Below are positions 33,687 through 41,702 of a stretch of 64,000 nucleotides of DNA, one piece after another; positions within the stretch are counted from its first letter, which is position 1; each line of letters starts with the position of its first letter. Source of the stretch: Cryobacterium zongtaii (GTDB lineage Bacteria > Actinomycetota > Actinomycetes > Actinomycetales > Microbacteriaceae). A program made the translations under genes and the position numbers. The notes under the pieces are model-generated. The model worked only from the letters and a program-made list of their open reading frames with translations. It made no database searches and was not told the DNA's origin. The DNA lies in assembly GCF_002909375.1 (NCBI RefSeq), contig NZ_PPXD01000020.1, positions 124,001-188,000 on the forward strand, given 5' to 3'.

Positions 33687-35177
33687 CTATCGCGGGGTGC
33701 GGATGCCGTCGCGGCGCTTGGTGGTCTGGCCGCCGGTCGGGTACACGCGGATCGGACCGGTGACGCTGAACTCGTCCTCCCAGCACTCAATGCCGGCCAC
33801 GTCGGGAAAGAGCGCGCGGGTGAACACCGGGTCGCGGCCCTCTCGTCGTTGGCGGGTGTAGTCCTTGAGTAACCGGAACGCGATGCCGGAGAGCAGGCCG
33901 ATGGCGATGAGATTCGTGAGTGCCATGAGTCCCATGACGCCGTCCGCGAAGTTCCAGATCAGGTCGGCGCCCGATACCGATCCCACGAGCACCGCGCCCA
34001 CGACGAGCACCCGGTACGCGGTGAGCACCCCGCGCCGCTTGGTGATGAACTGGATGTTCGACTGGCCGTAGTAGTAATTGCCGAGGATCGAGGAGAACGC
34101 CAGCATGAAGATGATCACGCTCAGCGCGATGTTCGACCACGCTCCCAGAGTGCCCACCAGCGCGCCCTGAGTGAGACCGATCCCTCGTTCTGCTCCCGCC
34201 AGGTCGGGTACCGACACGAGGATGATGAACGCCGTGATGGAGCACACCAGGAAGGTATCGAAGTAGACCCCAAGGGTCTGCACGAGTCCCTGCTTCACAG
34301 GATGGGTGACCGCGGCACTCGCCGCCGCGTTCGGCGCAGACCCCAGGCCCGCCTCGTTGGAAAACATGCCGCGCTTGACACCGGTAAGGATGATGTACCC
34401 GAACGCGGCACCGACGACCTCGTTGAACCCCCACGCCGACGTGAAGATCTCGGCGAAGACCGGGCCGACTCGGTCGAGATGCAGAGCCACGACCACGAGG
34501 CCGAGCAGGAGGTACGCGAGCGCCATGATGGGCACGAGCACCTGGGTGACGTGGGCGATCCGCCTGACTCCGCCGAAGACGACGAGGCCGGTCAGTACCG
34601 CGATCCCCACGCCGATCGCCCACGGCAGCCAGGGCACATCCCCGCCGATGCTCGCGGTCACCGTCGCCGAGATCGTGTTGGCCTGCAACGAGCTGAACGC
34701 GAATGGGAAACAGACGATGAGGATGACCGCGAACCACACGCCCAGCCAGCGGGCCTTGAGTCCACGTTCCATGTAATAAGCGGGCCCACCGCGAAAGCCC
34801 TCGGCGTCCCGCACCTTGAAGAGTTGCGCCAGCGAGGACTCGATGAAACTCGACGCTCCCCCGACGAACGCCATCATCCACATCCAGAACACCGCCCCGG
34901 GTCCTCCGACCGCGATCGCCGTGCCGACACCGGCGATATTGCCGACTCCCACTCGCGACGCCGCCGAGATTGTGAAGGCCTGGAATGCCGAGATCGACTG
35001 CGGCTCACCCGCCGCCGTTTGAGGCGTCTTATCGGTCAGCGTACGGAACATCTCCGGAATGAGACGGAACTGCACCACCCCTGAGCGGACTGTGAAGTAG
35101 ATCCCTAGACCCACAACAACCGGCAACACAATCCACGTCCACAGATTGTCGCCCCACGTCAGCAACCACTCATTCAC
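33687..35177 (-). CDS. Alanine/glycine:cation symporter (AGCS family)
   Basis: A 496-aa sodium- or proton-coupled amino acid importer with about 11 hydrophobic segments. The AGCS signature region is visible as SISAFQAFTISAASRVGVGN followed by IAGVGTAIAVGGPGAVFWMW, and FRGGPAYYMERGL, FSNEAGLGSAPNAAASA and KQGLVQTLGVYFDT are family hallmarks. The GTG at 35177 with GAGGTGG upstream gives the usual N terminus (NEWLLTWGDNLWTWIVLP); the frame stays open upstream without support. It is likely for alanine, glycine or serine uptake. Confidence 0.92.
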   Translation of the reverse strand: MNEWLLTWGDNLWTWIVLPVVVGLGIYFTVRSGVVQFRLIPEMFRTLTDKTPQTAAGEPQSISAFQAFTISAASRVGVGNIAGVGTAIAVGGPGAVFWMWMMAFVGGASSFIESSLAQLFKVRDAEGFRGGPAYYMERGLKARWLGVWFAVILIVCFPFAFSSLQANTISATVTASIGGDVPWLPWAIGVGIAVLTGLVVFGGVRRIAHVTQVLVPIMALAYLLLGLVVVALHLDRVGPVFAEIFTSAWGFNEVVGAAFGYIILTGVKRGMFSNEAGLGSAPNAAASAAVTHPVKQGLVQTLGVYFDTFLVCSITAFIILVSVPDLAGAERGIGLTQGALVGTLGAWSNIALSVIIFMLAFSSILGNYYYGQSNIQFITKRRGVLTAYRVLVVGAVLVGSVSGADLIWNFADGVMGLMALTNLIAIGLLSGIAFRLLKDYTRQRREGRDPVFTRALFPDVAGIECWEDEFSVTGPIRVYPTGGQTTKRRDGIRTPR

Positions 35178-35251
35178 AGAATCCACCTCGCAAGTATGAC
35201 GAACAGGCCCCGCAAACGAAAACCCAGGTCCTACCCGGTGGTTCTGGTGTC

Positions 35252-35908
35252 TTAAGACTCGGAGGGCTCCATGGGCAGTTCGGCTCCGTAGTTCCACGAC
35301 AAGATGGCGGGCTGCTCACGGTAGTAGCTGAGCACGGAGACCGATCCAGCATCCAGCGTGATTTGAGCACCGAATCGAGGGGCCAATCTCAGGTACACGG
35401 CGGTCAGGATGCGCAGGAAGTGGCCGTGCGCGATCAGGGCGACATCTCCCTCCACCATCGCAGGCAGCACCCGCGTGAGCACCCGCGATGCGCGGGCGGC
35501 GACCTCCTCGACCGTCTCACCGGGCGTGTCACCACGAATCACGCCGTGGGTGAATGCGCTCCAGTTGTAGCCGAGCTCGCTGCGGATGTCGCGCGTCGTT
35601 CGCCCCTCGTACCCGCCGTAGTCCCATTCGACGAGAAGCGGATCGACGTCGGCATGCAGGCCTGCGAGCTCGGCAGTGCGTCGCGCACGCTGCAGCGGCG
35701 ACGTCAGCACGAGCGAGAAATCGTAGTCGGCCACCAACCTGCCTGCGCCGCGGGCAAGTTCCTCTCCCCGGGCCGTGAGCGGAACATCCGTGAGCCCAGT
35801 GTGTTTGCCGCTCTTCGACCAATCCGTTTCCCCGTGGCGCAAGAGAATCAGCTTCCCGGACGGGTTATCCGGAGCGGGGTGGTCGGGCAGCGGATCGATT
35901 GTAGACAT
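35252..35908 (-). CDS. Histidine phosphatase family protein
   Basis: A 218-aa phosphoglycerate mutase-like phosphatase. LILLRHGETDWSKSGKHTGL carries the nucleophilic His of the RHG motif, TSPLQRARRTAE follows as the second conserved segment, VEWDYGGYEGRTT has the catalytic acid, and IAHGHFLRIL the second active-site His. The ATG at 35908 starts the domain; the frame is open upstream over the neighbouring gene. Broad substrate range is typical, and the natural phosphoester is unknown. Confidence 0.9.
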   Translation of the reverse strand: MSTIDPLPDHPAPDNPSGKLILLRHGETDWSKSGKHTGLTDVPLTARGEELARGAGRLVADYDFSLVLTSPLQRARRTAELAGLHADVDPLLVEWDYGGYEGRTTRDIRSELGYNWSAFTHGVIRGDTPGETVEEVAARASRVLTRVLPAMVEGDVALIAHGHFLRILTAVYLRLAPRFGAQITLDAGSVSVLSYYREQPAILSWNYGAELPMEPSES

Positions 35909-36003
35909 ACGGCCACAGTAGTATCGCTCCCCGGATTTGATGCCGAGCTGGTGCGTGACGACTTGGGACAAGCGGTTCAAGGGCTCAAGCAGGAGCCCGG
36001 CGC

Positions 36004-36525
36004 CTAGTTCGGGGGCGTGAGGGGTGCAGCCCGGAGCCAAGCACGAAGGCGTCCGCGGGCGTTCATATAGGGCGAGGATGAGTTCAGCGAAATCATGCGT
36101 CCCATGGTCCATTTGCCGTACCACTGGCGCCCGTACAGGTCGGCGTCGGTGTAGTCCTCGATGAGTGCCAGGAGATTGTCCTTGGCACCGACCAGGTGGG
36201 CCCTGAGCTCGTCCCACGTCTCGTCGCGGTAGGCGTCGTAGTAGCGCTGGGCGAGCAAGCCAAGCTCGTTCCATTTAATGCCGGCGGCGGGCAATTCATC
36301 GGGTAGCCCGGCTGCGCGGCGTGCGTGCCAGGTGGCGACCTGCTCGTTCCAGCCGATCAGGTAGGAAACCAGTTCTGCAGGACTCATCATCGTGTTTTTC
36401 GCATGCCCCGGAAGGACCTGGTCGTAGACGAGCGACGGTGGGACCCGATCGAGATCGGATTCGAGCTGGGCGAACGTGGTGCCGATCGCGGCCACAAGAT
36501 CTGCCTTGGAGCTCGGGACGGCCAT
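36004..36525 (-). CDS. ClbS/DfsB-family four-helix protein (DUF1706)
   Basis: A 173-aa all-helical protein of the ClbS/DfsB (DUF1706) family, within the DinB-like fold. It starts VPSSKADLVAAIGTTFAQLE and contains NTMMSPAELVSYLIGWNEQV, KWNELGLLAQRYY and GKWTMGRMISLNSSSPYMNA, all typical. The best-known member, ClbS, protects E. coli from colibactin; most others are uncharacterised. GAGAGGGAA precedes the ATG at 36525. It lies upstream of, and may be co-transcribed with, the histidine phosphatase gene 95 bases away. Confidence 0.82.
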   Translation of the reverse strand: MAVPSSKADLVAAIGTTFAQLESDLDRVPPSLVYDQVLPGHAKNTMMSPAELVSYLIGWNEQVATWHARRAAGLPDELPAAGIKWNELGLLAQRYYDAYRDETWDELRAHLVGAKDNLLALIEDYTDADLYGRQWYGKWTMGRMISLNSSSPYMNARGRLRAWLRAAPLTPPN

Positions 36526-36654
36526 GGATTCCCTCTCGCAGATACGCCTGTGGTCAGACGGTAAAGAGTTGCAACTGCACTCTTTCACGAGAATTCGCCG
36601 TGGCGAGAGGGTCTAAGGACCCGCTGCGTGCCGACTTGACCGCCTCGGCAGCGT

Positions 36655-37053
36655 CTAACTGCGCCGCACGGCGATCGAGTTGGCCATGCCCCACACGATG
36701 CACAAGGCGACCACCTGTGCGGCGGCCAGTGCAACCAGCTGGTTGAAAACCAGGGCCAGCACAAACTCAAGGATGGAGAGCATCAAGGCAGCGGCACCGA
36801 CAGCGGCAAACCCTTGCTTGGCCAGGAGGCGGTCTCGTTCGTCTCGGTACTCGATGGCGTTCAGCCGGGTGATGTCGCGAGAGTCCGGGCGGCGCGCGTA
36901 AAGCGCAGCACCGAGGCCCGCGGCACCGCCGGCGACGAAGACAAACGCGGCGAACCAGTTGTGTGTGAGAGCGGTCGCGATCGCGCCAGCCAAGAGCGTG
37001 CCGGCCAAGGCGATATTGACGGTCGAGATGGGCAAGCGCTTAGTGGGATTCAA
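36655..37053 (-). CDS. Small membrane protein co-encoded with an XRE regulator
   Basis: A 132-aa protein with four hydrophobic segments arranged as two pairs (about 12-45 and 80-125), separated by a charged cytoplasmic loop RRPDSRDITRLNAIEYRDER. It begins with TTG at 37053, overlapping the end of the XRE gene by 14 bases, with GAGGAAG upstream. Pairs of a tiny XRE regulator and a four-helix membrane protein of this kind are common in Gram-positive bacteria, but I do not know a function. Co-regulation through the regulator palindromes is likely. Confidence 0.65.
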   Translation of the reverse strand: MNPTKRLPISTVNIALAGTLLAGAIATALTHNWFAAFVFVAGGAAGLGAALYARRPDSRDITRLNAIEYRDERDRLLAKQGFAAVGAAALMLSILEFVLALVFNQLVALAAAQVVALCIVWGMANSIAVRRS

Positions 37054-37237
37054 TGTGGAACACTTCCTCAACGGTGGACTCGAAGAAACGGGCTACGCGA
37101 ACGGCAAGACTTAGCGACGGATCGTAACGCCCTGTTTCGATGGCGTTGATGGTCTGACGAGAAACCCCCAAGGCTTCGCCAAGGGCGGCCTGGGAGAGGC
37201 CAGCGGCTTGACGCCTTGCTCTTACCTGGGATTCCAT
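37040..37237 (-). CDS. Small XRE-family helix-turn-helix regulator
   Basis: A 65-aa protein that is little more than one Cro/CI-type helix-turn-helix: VRARRQAAGLSQAALGEALG then VSRQTINAIETGRYDPSLSL, followed by the ending VARFFESTVEEVFHIE. It belongs to the compact YozG-like group. The ATG at 37237 is embedded in one arm of a perfect 12-bp inverted repeat, and no normal ribosome binding site precedes it, so the message may be leaderless. Together with the downstream membrane protein it forms a two-gene operon. Confidence 0.88.
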   Translation of the reverse strand: MESQVRARRQAAGLSQAALGEALGVSRQTINAIETGRYDPSLSLAVRVARFFESTVEEVFHIESH

Positions 37238-37288
37238 ATGACAAGCGTGCTTTACAATCCGGCTCGTGTCAAGCGGGCTTGTCATATG
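37235..37288. promoter_or_regulatory. Perfect 12-bp inverted repeat at the XRE promoter
   Basis: CATATGACAAGC (37235-37246) and GCTTGTCATATG (37277-37288) are exact inverted copies with centres 42 bases apart, about four helical turns. One arm contains the XRE start codon. A TTGACA hexamer lies between the arms on the minus strand. Two dimers bound at these sites could interact or loop the short promoter. It is very likely the autoregulatory operator. Confidence 0.65.
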
Positions 37289-37541
37289 TCCCCCATTCGA
37301 TGCCGCAGCCCGTCATAGACGATGGGCTTACCGGCGTCCGCGTCCCCGCCAAGGGCGCAAGGCGTTAGCCTGCCATCAGTGATACTTACTTCCTCTCTGT
37401 GACCCAGAGACCTTTCAGCGACACCAGCTCGCTCCTCGAACGAGGGACGGTGATTTCGTGCGCCCGGAAGGGGAGCTCCTTGCGGAGTTCCCCTGCACCC
37501 TGGCCCCCTCTCGAAACCACCTTAGAAAAGACCGTTCACTC

Positions 37542-38399
37542 ATGACGTCCACCGACTCTTCCGACGCGAGCACTGACGACCGCTCAACCCTCCGCGCGAA
37601 CTGCGCTGACTGCTTCGCACTCTGCTGCACAGCTTTCGGCTTTCAAAGGTCCGCCGACTTTCCGATCAACAAGCCGGCGGGCACCCCGTGCCTGAATTTG
37701 GCAGACGATTTTTCCTGCTCCATCCACCACTCCTTGCGAGCACGGGGCTTTCGCGGGTGCACCGTATTCGATTGCTTCGGTGCGGGCCAATACGTGTCGC
37801 AGAAGCTGTTTGGCGGAACAAGCTGGAGGGAACGCCCCGACACGAGCGCCGAGATGTTCAGTACTTTTGCCGTCGTCCGGCAGCTGCACGAGATGCTCTG
37901 GTACCTCGCCGAAGCCGCCGAACGGGCAACCGCCTCGGAGCTCTCAGGGCCGGTGGCCCAATTTCGACGCGAAATCCTGCGAGCCCTGGACGGCGATGCG
38001 TCAGAGATACTCGCGACTGATGTCGAGCGGATTCGCTTAGAGGTCCGGCAAACGTTGATCGATGTGAGCGAGGAGGCGCGCGGCGGCTATGCCGCTGGTG
38101 CCGAAGCCGACCTGAGCGACGACCTGCATCCGTCAGCGGACCTGGTCGGCCGCGACTTGCGATCGATTCGTCTGTGCGGAGCTGATCTCCGCGGTGCCTA
38201 CCTCATCGCCGCGGATCTTCGACGAGGCGATCTGGCGGGGGTCGACTTGCTCGGTGCAGATTTGCGGGACGCGCGGCTCGAGGGTGCGGATCTATCGGGT
38301 GCTCTGTTTCTCACACAATTACAAGTCGATGCAGCTCAGGGCGACGACACAACCGTCCTGCCGGCTGCCCTCAGTCGGCCGCGGCACTGGCTCGCCTAG
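37542..38399 (+). CDS. Cys-rich (YkgJ-like) protein with C-terminal pentapeptide repeats
   Basis: A 285-aa fusion. The N-terminal ~80 residues have a dense cysteine pattern, CADCFALCC, then a Cys after about 27 residues (TPCLNL), FSCSIH and GCTVFDCFGAG, resembling the YkgJ-type metal-cluster domain. A helical middle region follows. Residues ~200-265 form a pentapeptide-repeat helix with A(D/N)L steps: LCGADLRGAYLIAADLRR and LLGADLRDARLEGADLSG. The start is uncertain; a GTG at 37458 would add 28 residues. Function unknown. Pentapeptide proteins can mimic DNA or form scaffolds, and the cysteine domain suggests metal or redox sensing. Confidence 0.72.
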   Translation: MTSTDSSDASTDDRSTLRANCADCFALCCTAFGFQRSADFPINKPAGTPCLNLADDFSCSIHHSLRARGFRGCTVFDCFGAGQYVSQKLFGGTSWRERPDTSAEMFSTFAVVRQLHEMLWYLAEAAERATASELSGPVAQFRREILRALDGDASEILATDVERIRLEVRQTLIDVSEEARGGYAAGAEADLSDDLHPSADLVGRDLRSIRLCGADLRGAYLIAADLRRGDLAGVDLLGADLRDARLEGADLSGALFLTQLQVDAAQGDDTTVLPAALSRPRHWLA

Positions 38400-38455
38400 G
38401 CGCTCGGGCGTATTGCGCCTCTAAGAAGTGGGGCGGGCGACATAGGATCGACGGC

Positions 38456-38947
38456 ATGACCCGTGTCATCTTCATGTGTGGCCCGGCTGGGTCGGGCAAG
38501 TCCACGGTTGCTCGCCAACTAGAGTCCGGCGGCATGTCACGGCTGTCCTTCGACGAGGAGGCTTGGCGCCTGGGGATTCGTTCCCAACCCTTGGCCGAAG
38601 ATGTCAGGCGCGAGATCGAGAGCCACCTGGTGCAGAAGCTTCTCGACCTCGTGAGCACCCACTCAGATGTGGTGCTGGACTATTCCTTTTGGTCACGGCG
38701 CATGCGCGAGGAATACCGTGCCGTCATCCGTCCGTTGGGTATCGAGCCGGAGACGTTCTATCTCGCGACGCCACGAAGTGTGGTCCTGGCTCGTATCTGT
38801 GCTCGAGCGGGACAAGAAGCGAATGACGTTCAGCTGCCCGATCATTTGGCGGCCGCCTACTTCGATAACTTCGAGATCCCCACCCCTGATGAGGGCCCCT
38901 TGACCGTCATCACATACGCACGATGCCTTCACCCGGATGGCGGTTGA
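38456..38947 (+). CDS. Small P-loop kinase (AAA_33-like)
   Basis: A 163-aa nucleotide-binding protein. The Walker A motif GPAGSGKST is at residues 9-17, SFDEEAW resembles the nucleoside/polynucleotide kinase substrate loop, VVLDYSFWSRRMREEYR fits the Walker B and lid region, and LARICARAGQEAND the later conserved Arg segment. It matches the AAA_33/zeta-toxin-like small kinases found in antibiotic phosphotransferase-like contexts, but no antitoxin partner is seen. The start has no strong ribosome binding site. Function unknown beyond ATP-dependent phosphorylation. Confidence 0.82.
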   Translation: MTRVIFMCGPAGSGKSTVARQLESGGMSRLSFDEEAWRLGIRSQPLAEDVRREIESHLVQKLLDLVSTHSDVVLDYSFWSRRMREEYRAVIRPLGIEPETFYLATPRSVVLARICARAGQEANDVQLPDHLAAAYFDNFEIPTPDEGPLTVITYARCLHPDGG

Positions 38948-39131
38948 GGACCCGTGTTGGAGTTCCAAACTAGCCCGCAGGCCCGTCCCTCTACGTCGAC
39001 CGCGACATCGCTCACGTCAGAGTTAGGCCGAGTTTTTCAGAGTAGGTGTTGTCGAATATCGGCACGGTTGGGGAGTTATGTTTCGAGTCGAGCCGTGGTT
39101 TAGCCCGTACCTGGGTGTGATGCAGTAGATC

Positions 39132-39494
39132 GTGGTTGACCACGAGCGGGATGTGTCGTTGTACCGTGCCGCGAAAATGGGGCGCATACCCGGTGACGGG
39201 TTCATTCTGACTTGGGGCGATCGTCAGATCCCGTTCGAATCGCTCTCTTCGCAAGTGACTGACCCCGTGGGTGGCGAGTCATATTACTCGGTCAAGTTCA
39301 CGGCTTTCGGTGTCAGCGCGGCGGTCGAATTGCGCACGAAGGTGAAGTCGTACAGGTTCGGCAGCGATGAGGAACTGGCGACGGCGAGGCGGCTCGCTGC
39401 GGAAGCGTTGGTGGTCTACGGGTCAAGCTACAACGGCTTGACATACCCCGATGGGGAGAACCGGGTTGAGCTCATGGGGTCGAGTTGCGGCTGA
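39132..39494 (+). CDS. Hypothetical protein, possibly truncated by an amber codon
   Basis: A 120-aa frame that looks protein-like (DVSLYRAAKMGRIPGDGFIL, then YYSVKFTAFGVSAAVELRTK) with a predicted beta-rich middle and a helix rich in Ala near the end. I do not recognise the family. A GTG at 39132 is the only start after a TAG at 39126. Read through that TAG, the same frame continues upstream to an ATG at 39078 (FRVEPWFSPYLGVMQ) preceded by GGGGAG. It may be a gene with a nonsense mutation. It lies just left of a tRNA fragment and repeat, in a stretch with weak coding character. Confidence 0.45.
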   Translation: MVDHERDVSLYRAAKMGRIPGDGFILTWGDRQIPFESLSSQVTDPVGGESYYSVKFTAFGVSAAVELRTKVKSYRFGSDEELATARRLAAEALVVYGSSYNGLTYPDGENRVELMGSSCG

Positions 39495-39571
39495 GCGATT
39501 TTGGCATCGAGGGTGCGTCCGCGTGAGCCACGTGATTGATCGAGGGGATAAGTAATTGCAAACTTTGGTTG

Positions 39572-39703
39572 GTGGACACAATTGAGCAGCTCAAACAGCT
39601 GATCACTCCCGACCCTTCCCTTCTTCTTAAACAACTCGAAGATGATCTCAGACGCACCTTGCACGAGACAGGCGCGACTCGCATGAACCTTTCACGAAAA
39701 TGA
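39572..39703 (+). CDS. Small hypothetical protein or gene tail
   Basis: A 43-residue frame reading DTIEQLKQLITPDPSLLLKQ then LEDDLRRTLHETGATRMNLS. Charged amphipathic helices suggest real coding sequence. In-frame codons run back to 39536 with no ATG, and no ribosome binding site is seen, so it may be the remnant end of a larger gene at the left edge of the island. Confidence 0.3.
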   Translation: MDTIEQLKQLITPDPSLLLKQLEDDLRRTLHETGATRMNLSRK

Positions 39704-39796
39704 TCCAGAAACAGAAAATCGCTCCCGAGATTCCTCAGGAGAGACTTCTTTTGTTACGACCGGACCGTTTCGTGAAGAGTCTCGCGAACGGCCCTT

Positions 39797-39827
39797 TGGT
39801 CGGGCTGACAGGATCTGAACCTGTGAC
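39797..39827 (-). tRNA. 3' fragment of a tRNA-Pro-like gene
   Basis: The minus strand ends GTC-ACAGG-TTCAGAT-CCTGT-CAGCCCG-ACCA: a perfect five-base T stem, a T loop, the 3' acceptor strand and an encoded CCA. It matches the 3' end of actinobacterial tRNA-Pro genes in nearly every position as I recall them. The anticodon and D arms are missing, because the adjacent upstream bases cannot form an anticodon stem. It is a tRNA end left at an integration junction rather than a working gene. Confidence 0.65.
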
Positions 39828-39894
39828 CCCCCGAAGGTTCTGGCCTAAATTTGGTCGTTACCGGATGTCCCCGAAAACCCGCGAATTCCCTTGT
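39825..39894. repeat. Left copy of a 70-bp direct repeat (candidate attachment site)
   Basis: This stretch (beginning GACCCCCCGAAGGTTCTGG) matches 60779-60848 in the same orientation at 62 of 70 positions by direct comparison without gaps. It continues straight out of the tRNA-Pro 3' fragment. It marks the left edge of a 21-kb region rich in glycan-utilisation genes. Confidence 0.75.
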
Positions 39895-39943
39895 TTCAAA
39901 TGAAAGGAGCGCGGCGCGGGCAACAGCCCGCGCCGCTCTTAGG

Positions 39944-41617
39944 TCAGGATGGCACTGTCCATCGCTGCGTCCAGAGTCCGTTGCAGTCGTAGATCTGCAG
40001 ATCGGTACCGTCCGCGAGGTTGCCCTGCGGCAGGTCAAGACATCTGCCTGACTGCGGATTGCGGAAGCTTCCGTTCGTCTGTGGGATCCACTGCTGCGCT
40101 CCAGCTCCGGCGATGCAATCCCAGGTCTGTACCGGGCTGAAGTTCGCGGTTCCGTTGTTGGTTACGTCGAGGCATTTCCCGAAGGCGCGAATCGTACCGT
40201 CAGCGCTGACGGACCAGCGTTGCCCGGTGGCGACGCCGCAGGTGTACAGCTGCACGGCACGCCCGGCATCGGCGGTGTTAGTGTCGACGTCGACGCATTT
40301 TCCGCCGGGGCCGCTGATTGCACCCGTCGGGCCGGGTAGTGCGCCGATACCCACCTTGAGCTCGCATTGCGTGGTGCCTTGTCGAAGTGTTGCGGCGAAG
40401 TAAACGAAGCTGGTGCCGTTTTCGCGCGGGATTGCGGGTGTCGAGTAACCAGGACATGCGGGCACACCAGCGGCATAACCGCCGGTGGGATTAACAGTCA
40501 CAGGCGCTTCCAGCTCGGTCCAAGGGCCGGCCCCAAGGTTAGTGTTCTGGAAGAGTACCGACCCCGACTCCGCTAAGACGGTCTTGTTCCCCGTCGGGCC
40601 CGAGACGACTCGCTGCCCGGAGATGAGTATGGTGCCGTTGGCCCCACCGCCTGATATCCACGAGATGTAAGGGGTGTGTAGGAGTTCGCGTCCGTCCGAG
40701 GTGGTCACCAGTGTGCCTGGCGTGTCGAGCGGACCCCAGTTCAGCCCGTCGGCGCTGAACTTGATGTACACCTCACACGTATGGTCGGCGTTCGTGGCGT
40801 CGCGGCACATCTCGTAGGACATCACGAACTGACCATTGGGCAATTCTGCGAATGTTTGCATGCCCGGGCGTCGCAGGTTGTCGCTCGGGAATGCGACATC
40901 CTGTGTGATTGTCCCGTTCCATGAGACACCGCCGTTGGTGGAAGTGTAGTGCCCGATGATCTGGTTGCTCGTGGCTGAGTTTGCGGGGCGTTCGTCAGAA
41001 ATGAAACAAGCAAGAGTGTTGTCGTCGGCTACGAGGAAAGTCGGCTCCCAAATACCGTGACCCCAGCTGTTGGGCAACCCGAATGTCTGGGTGCAGTTGG
41101 ACAGGTACTGCCAAGTCAGACCTTTGTCGGTGCTTTTGAACACCTCGACCTTCTGGGTCGTGTAGTTGCCGACGCTCCAGGAGGTACCGGCTGCAAGAAT
41201 GTCGCCCTGGTTCAGCCCTGGAATCGTTCTCGGCACCTCGAACAGGGTGGGTGCTTCAATGTCCCAGCCGGGAGTGTTGGAGGAAATCGTGGAGACTTGG
41301 CTCCAGCTCGTCCCGCCGTTGGTGCTCCGATAGATGGGGAGAGTGCCGGGTGCGTTATGTCCGCTCTTCGCGAACGTCGCGAGTAGAGTCTGCGCGCTGG
41401 AAGACCCATCATTGTCGATGCGAATCGCGCGGGGATATCCGGCGGTGCCGCTGGGGTAGGTCGCGAGGTTAGGCGAGTAGAGAACCTGGCCGGGCTGGGC
41501 GGCAGTCGCGGGTGCGACTGGGCTAGCGAGCGAACCTATCAAGAGGAAACAGCTGAAGAGCGCGGCGAGGAGCCAGCGTGCTAGCGGTCGGTCGTGTTGG
41601 CGGGCGGACGGCGTCAT
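39944..41617 (-). CDS. Secreted GH93-like exo-arabinanase with ricin-type carbohydrate-binding domain
   Basis: A 557-aa exported enzyme. An N-terminal signal peptide (WLLAALFSCFLLIGSLASP, cleavage near ATAA-QPG) precedes a six-bladed propeller at about 45-425. Asp-box-like turns appear as STNGGTSWSQ, STDKGLTWQY and STNGGVSWNG. The segments IWEPTFLVADDNTLACFISD and NLRRPGMQTFAELPNGQFVM resemble GH93 exo-1,5-alpha-L-arabinanases more than true sialidases. Residues ~435-557 form a ricin B-type lectin domain with three QxW-like repeats (GQRWSV, QQWIP, QRWTV). It probably releases arabino-oligosaccharides outside the cell for the adjacent importers. An exo-sialidase remains the main alternative. 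A LacI-type operator lies 54 bases upstream. Confidence 0.75.
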   Translation of the reverse strand: MTPSARQHDRPLARWLLAALFSCFLLIGSLASPVAPATAAQPGQVLYSPNLATYPSGTAGYPRAIRIDNDGSSSAQTLLATFAKSGHNAPGTLPIYRSTNGGTSWSQVSTISSNTPGWDIEAPTLFEVPRTIPGLNQGDILAAGTSWSVGNYTTQKVEVFKSTDKGLTWQYLSNCTQTFGLPNSWGHGIWEPTFLVADDNTLACFISDERPANSATSNQIIGHYTSTNGGVSWNGTITQDVAFPSDNLRRPGMQTFAELPNGQFVMSYEMCRDATNADHTCEVYIKFSADGLNWGPLDTPGTLVTTSDGRELLHTPYISWISGGGANGTILISGQRVVSGPTGNKTVLAESGSVLFQNTNLGAGPWTELEAPVTVNPTGGYAAGVPACPGYSTPAIPRENGTSFVYFAATLRQGTTQCELKVGIGALPGPTGAISGPGGKCVDVDTNTADAGRAVQLYTCGVATGQRWSVSADGTIRAFGKCLDVTNNGTANFSPVQTWDCIAGAGAQQWIPQTNGSFRNPQSGRCLDLPQGNLADGTDLQIYDCNGLWTQRWTVPS

Positions 41618-41670
41618 CGTGATCCTTTGCTTGAGCTACGCGCCAACGCACGCCCAACAATGCCCGGAAA

Positions 41671-41685
41671 TTGCCAACGTTGCAA
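41671..41685. promoter_or_regulatory. LacI-type operator upstream of the GH93-like gene
   Basis: TTGCCAACGTTGCAA carries the TTGC...GCAA half-sites around a central AACGTT, like the two sites in the lacI-transporter gap. It sits in the 85-base gap upstream of the secreted enzyme, suggesting control by the adjacent LacI regulator. Confidence 0.5.
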
Positions 41686-41702
41686 GCGCTCAGCGAAATT
41701 CC

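Noticed and set aside
39428..39664. Minus-strand frame near the left repeat
   Set aside because: The plus strand at the same place gives a more protein-like translation, and the minus frame lacks a ribosome binding site.
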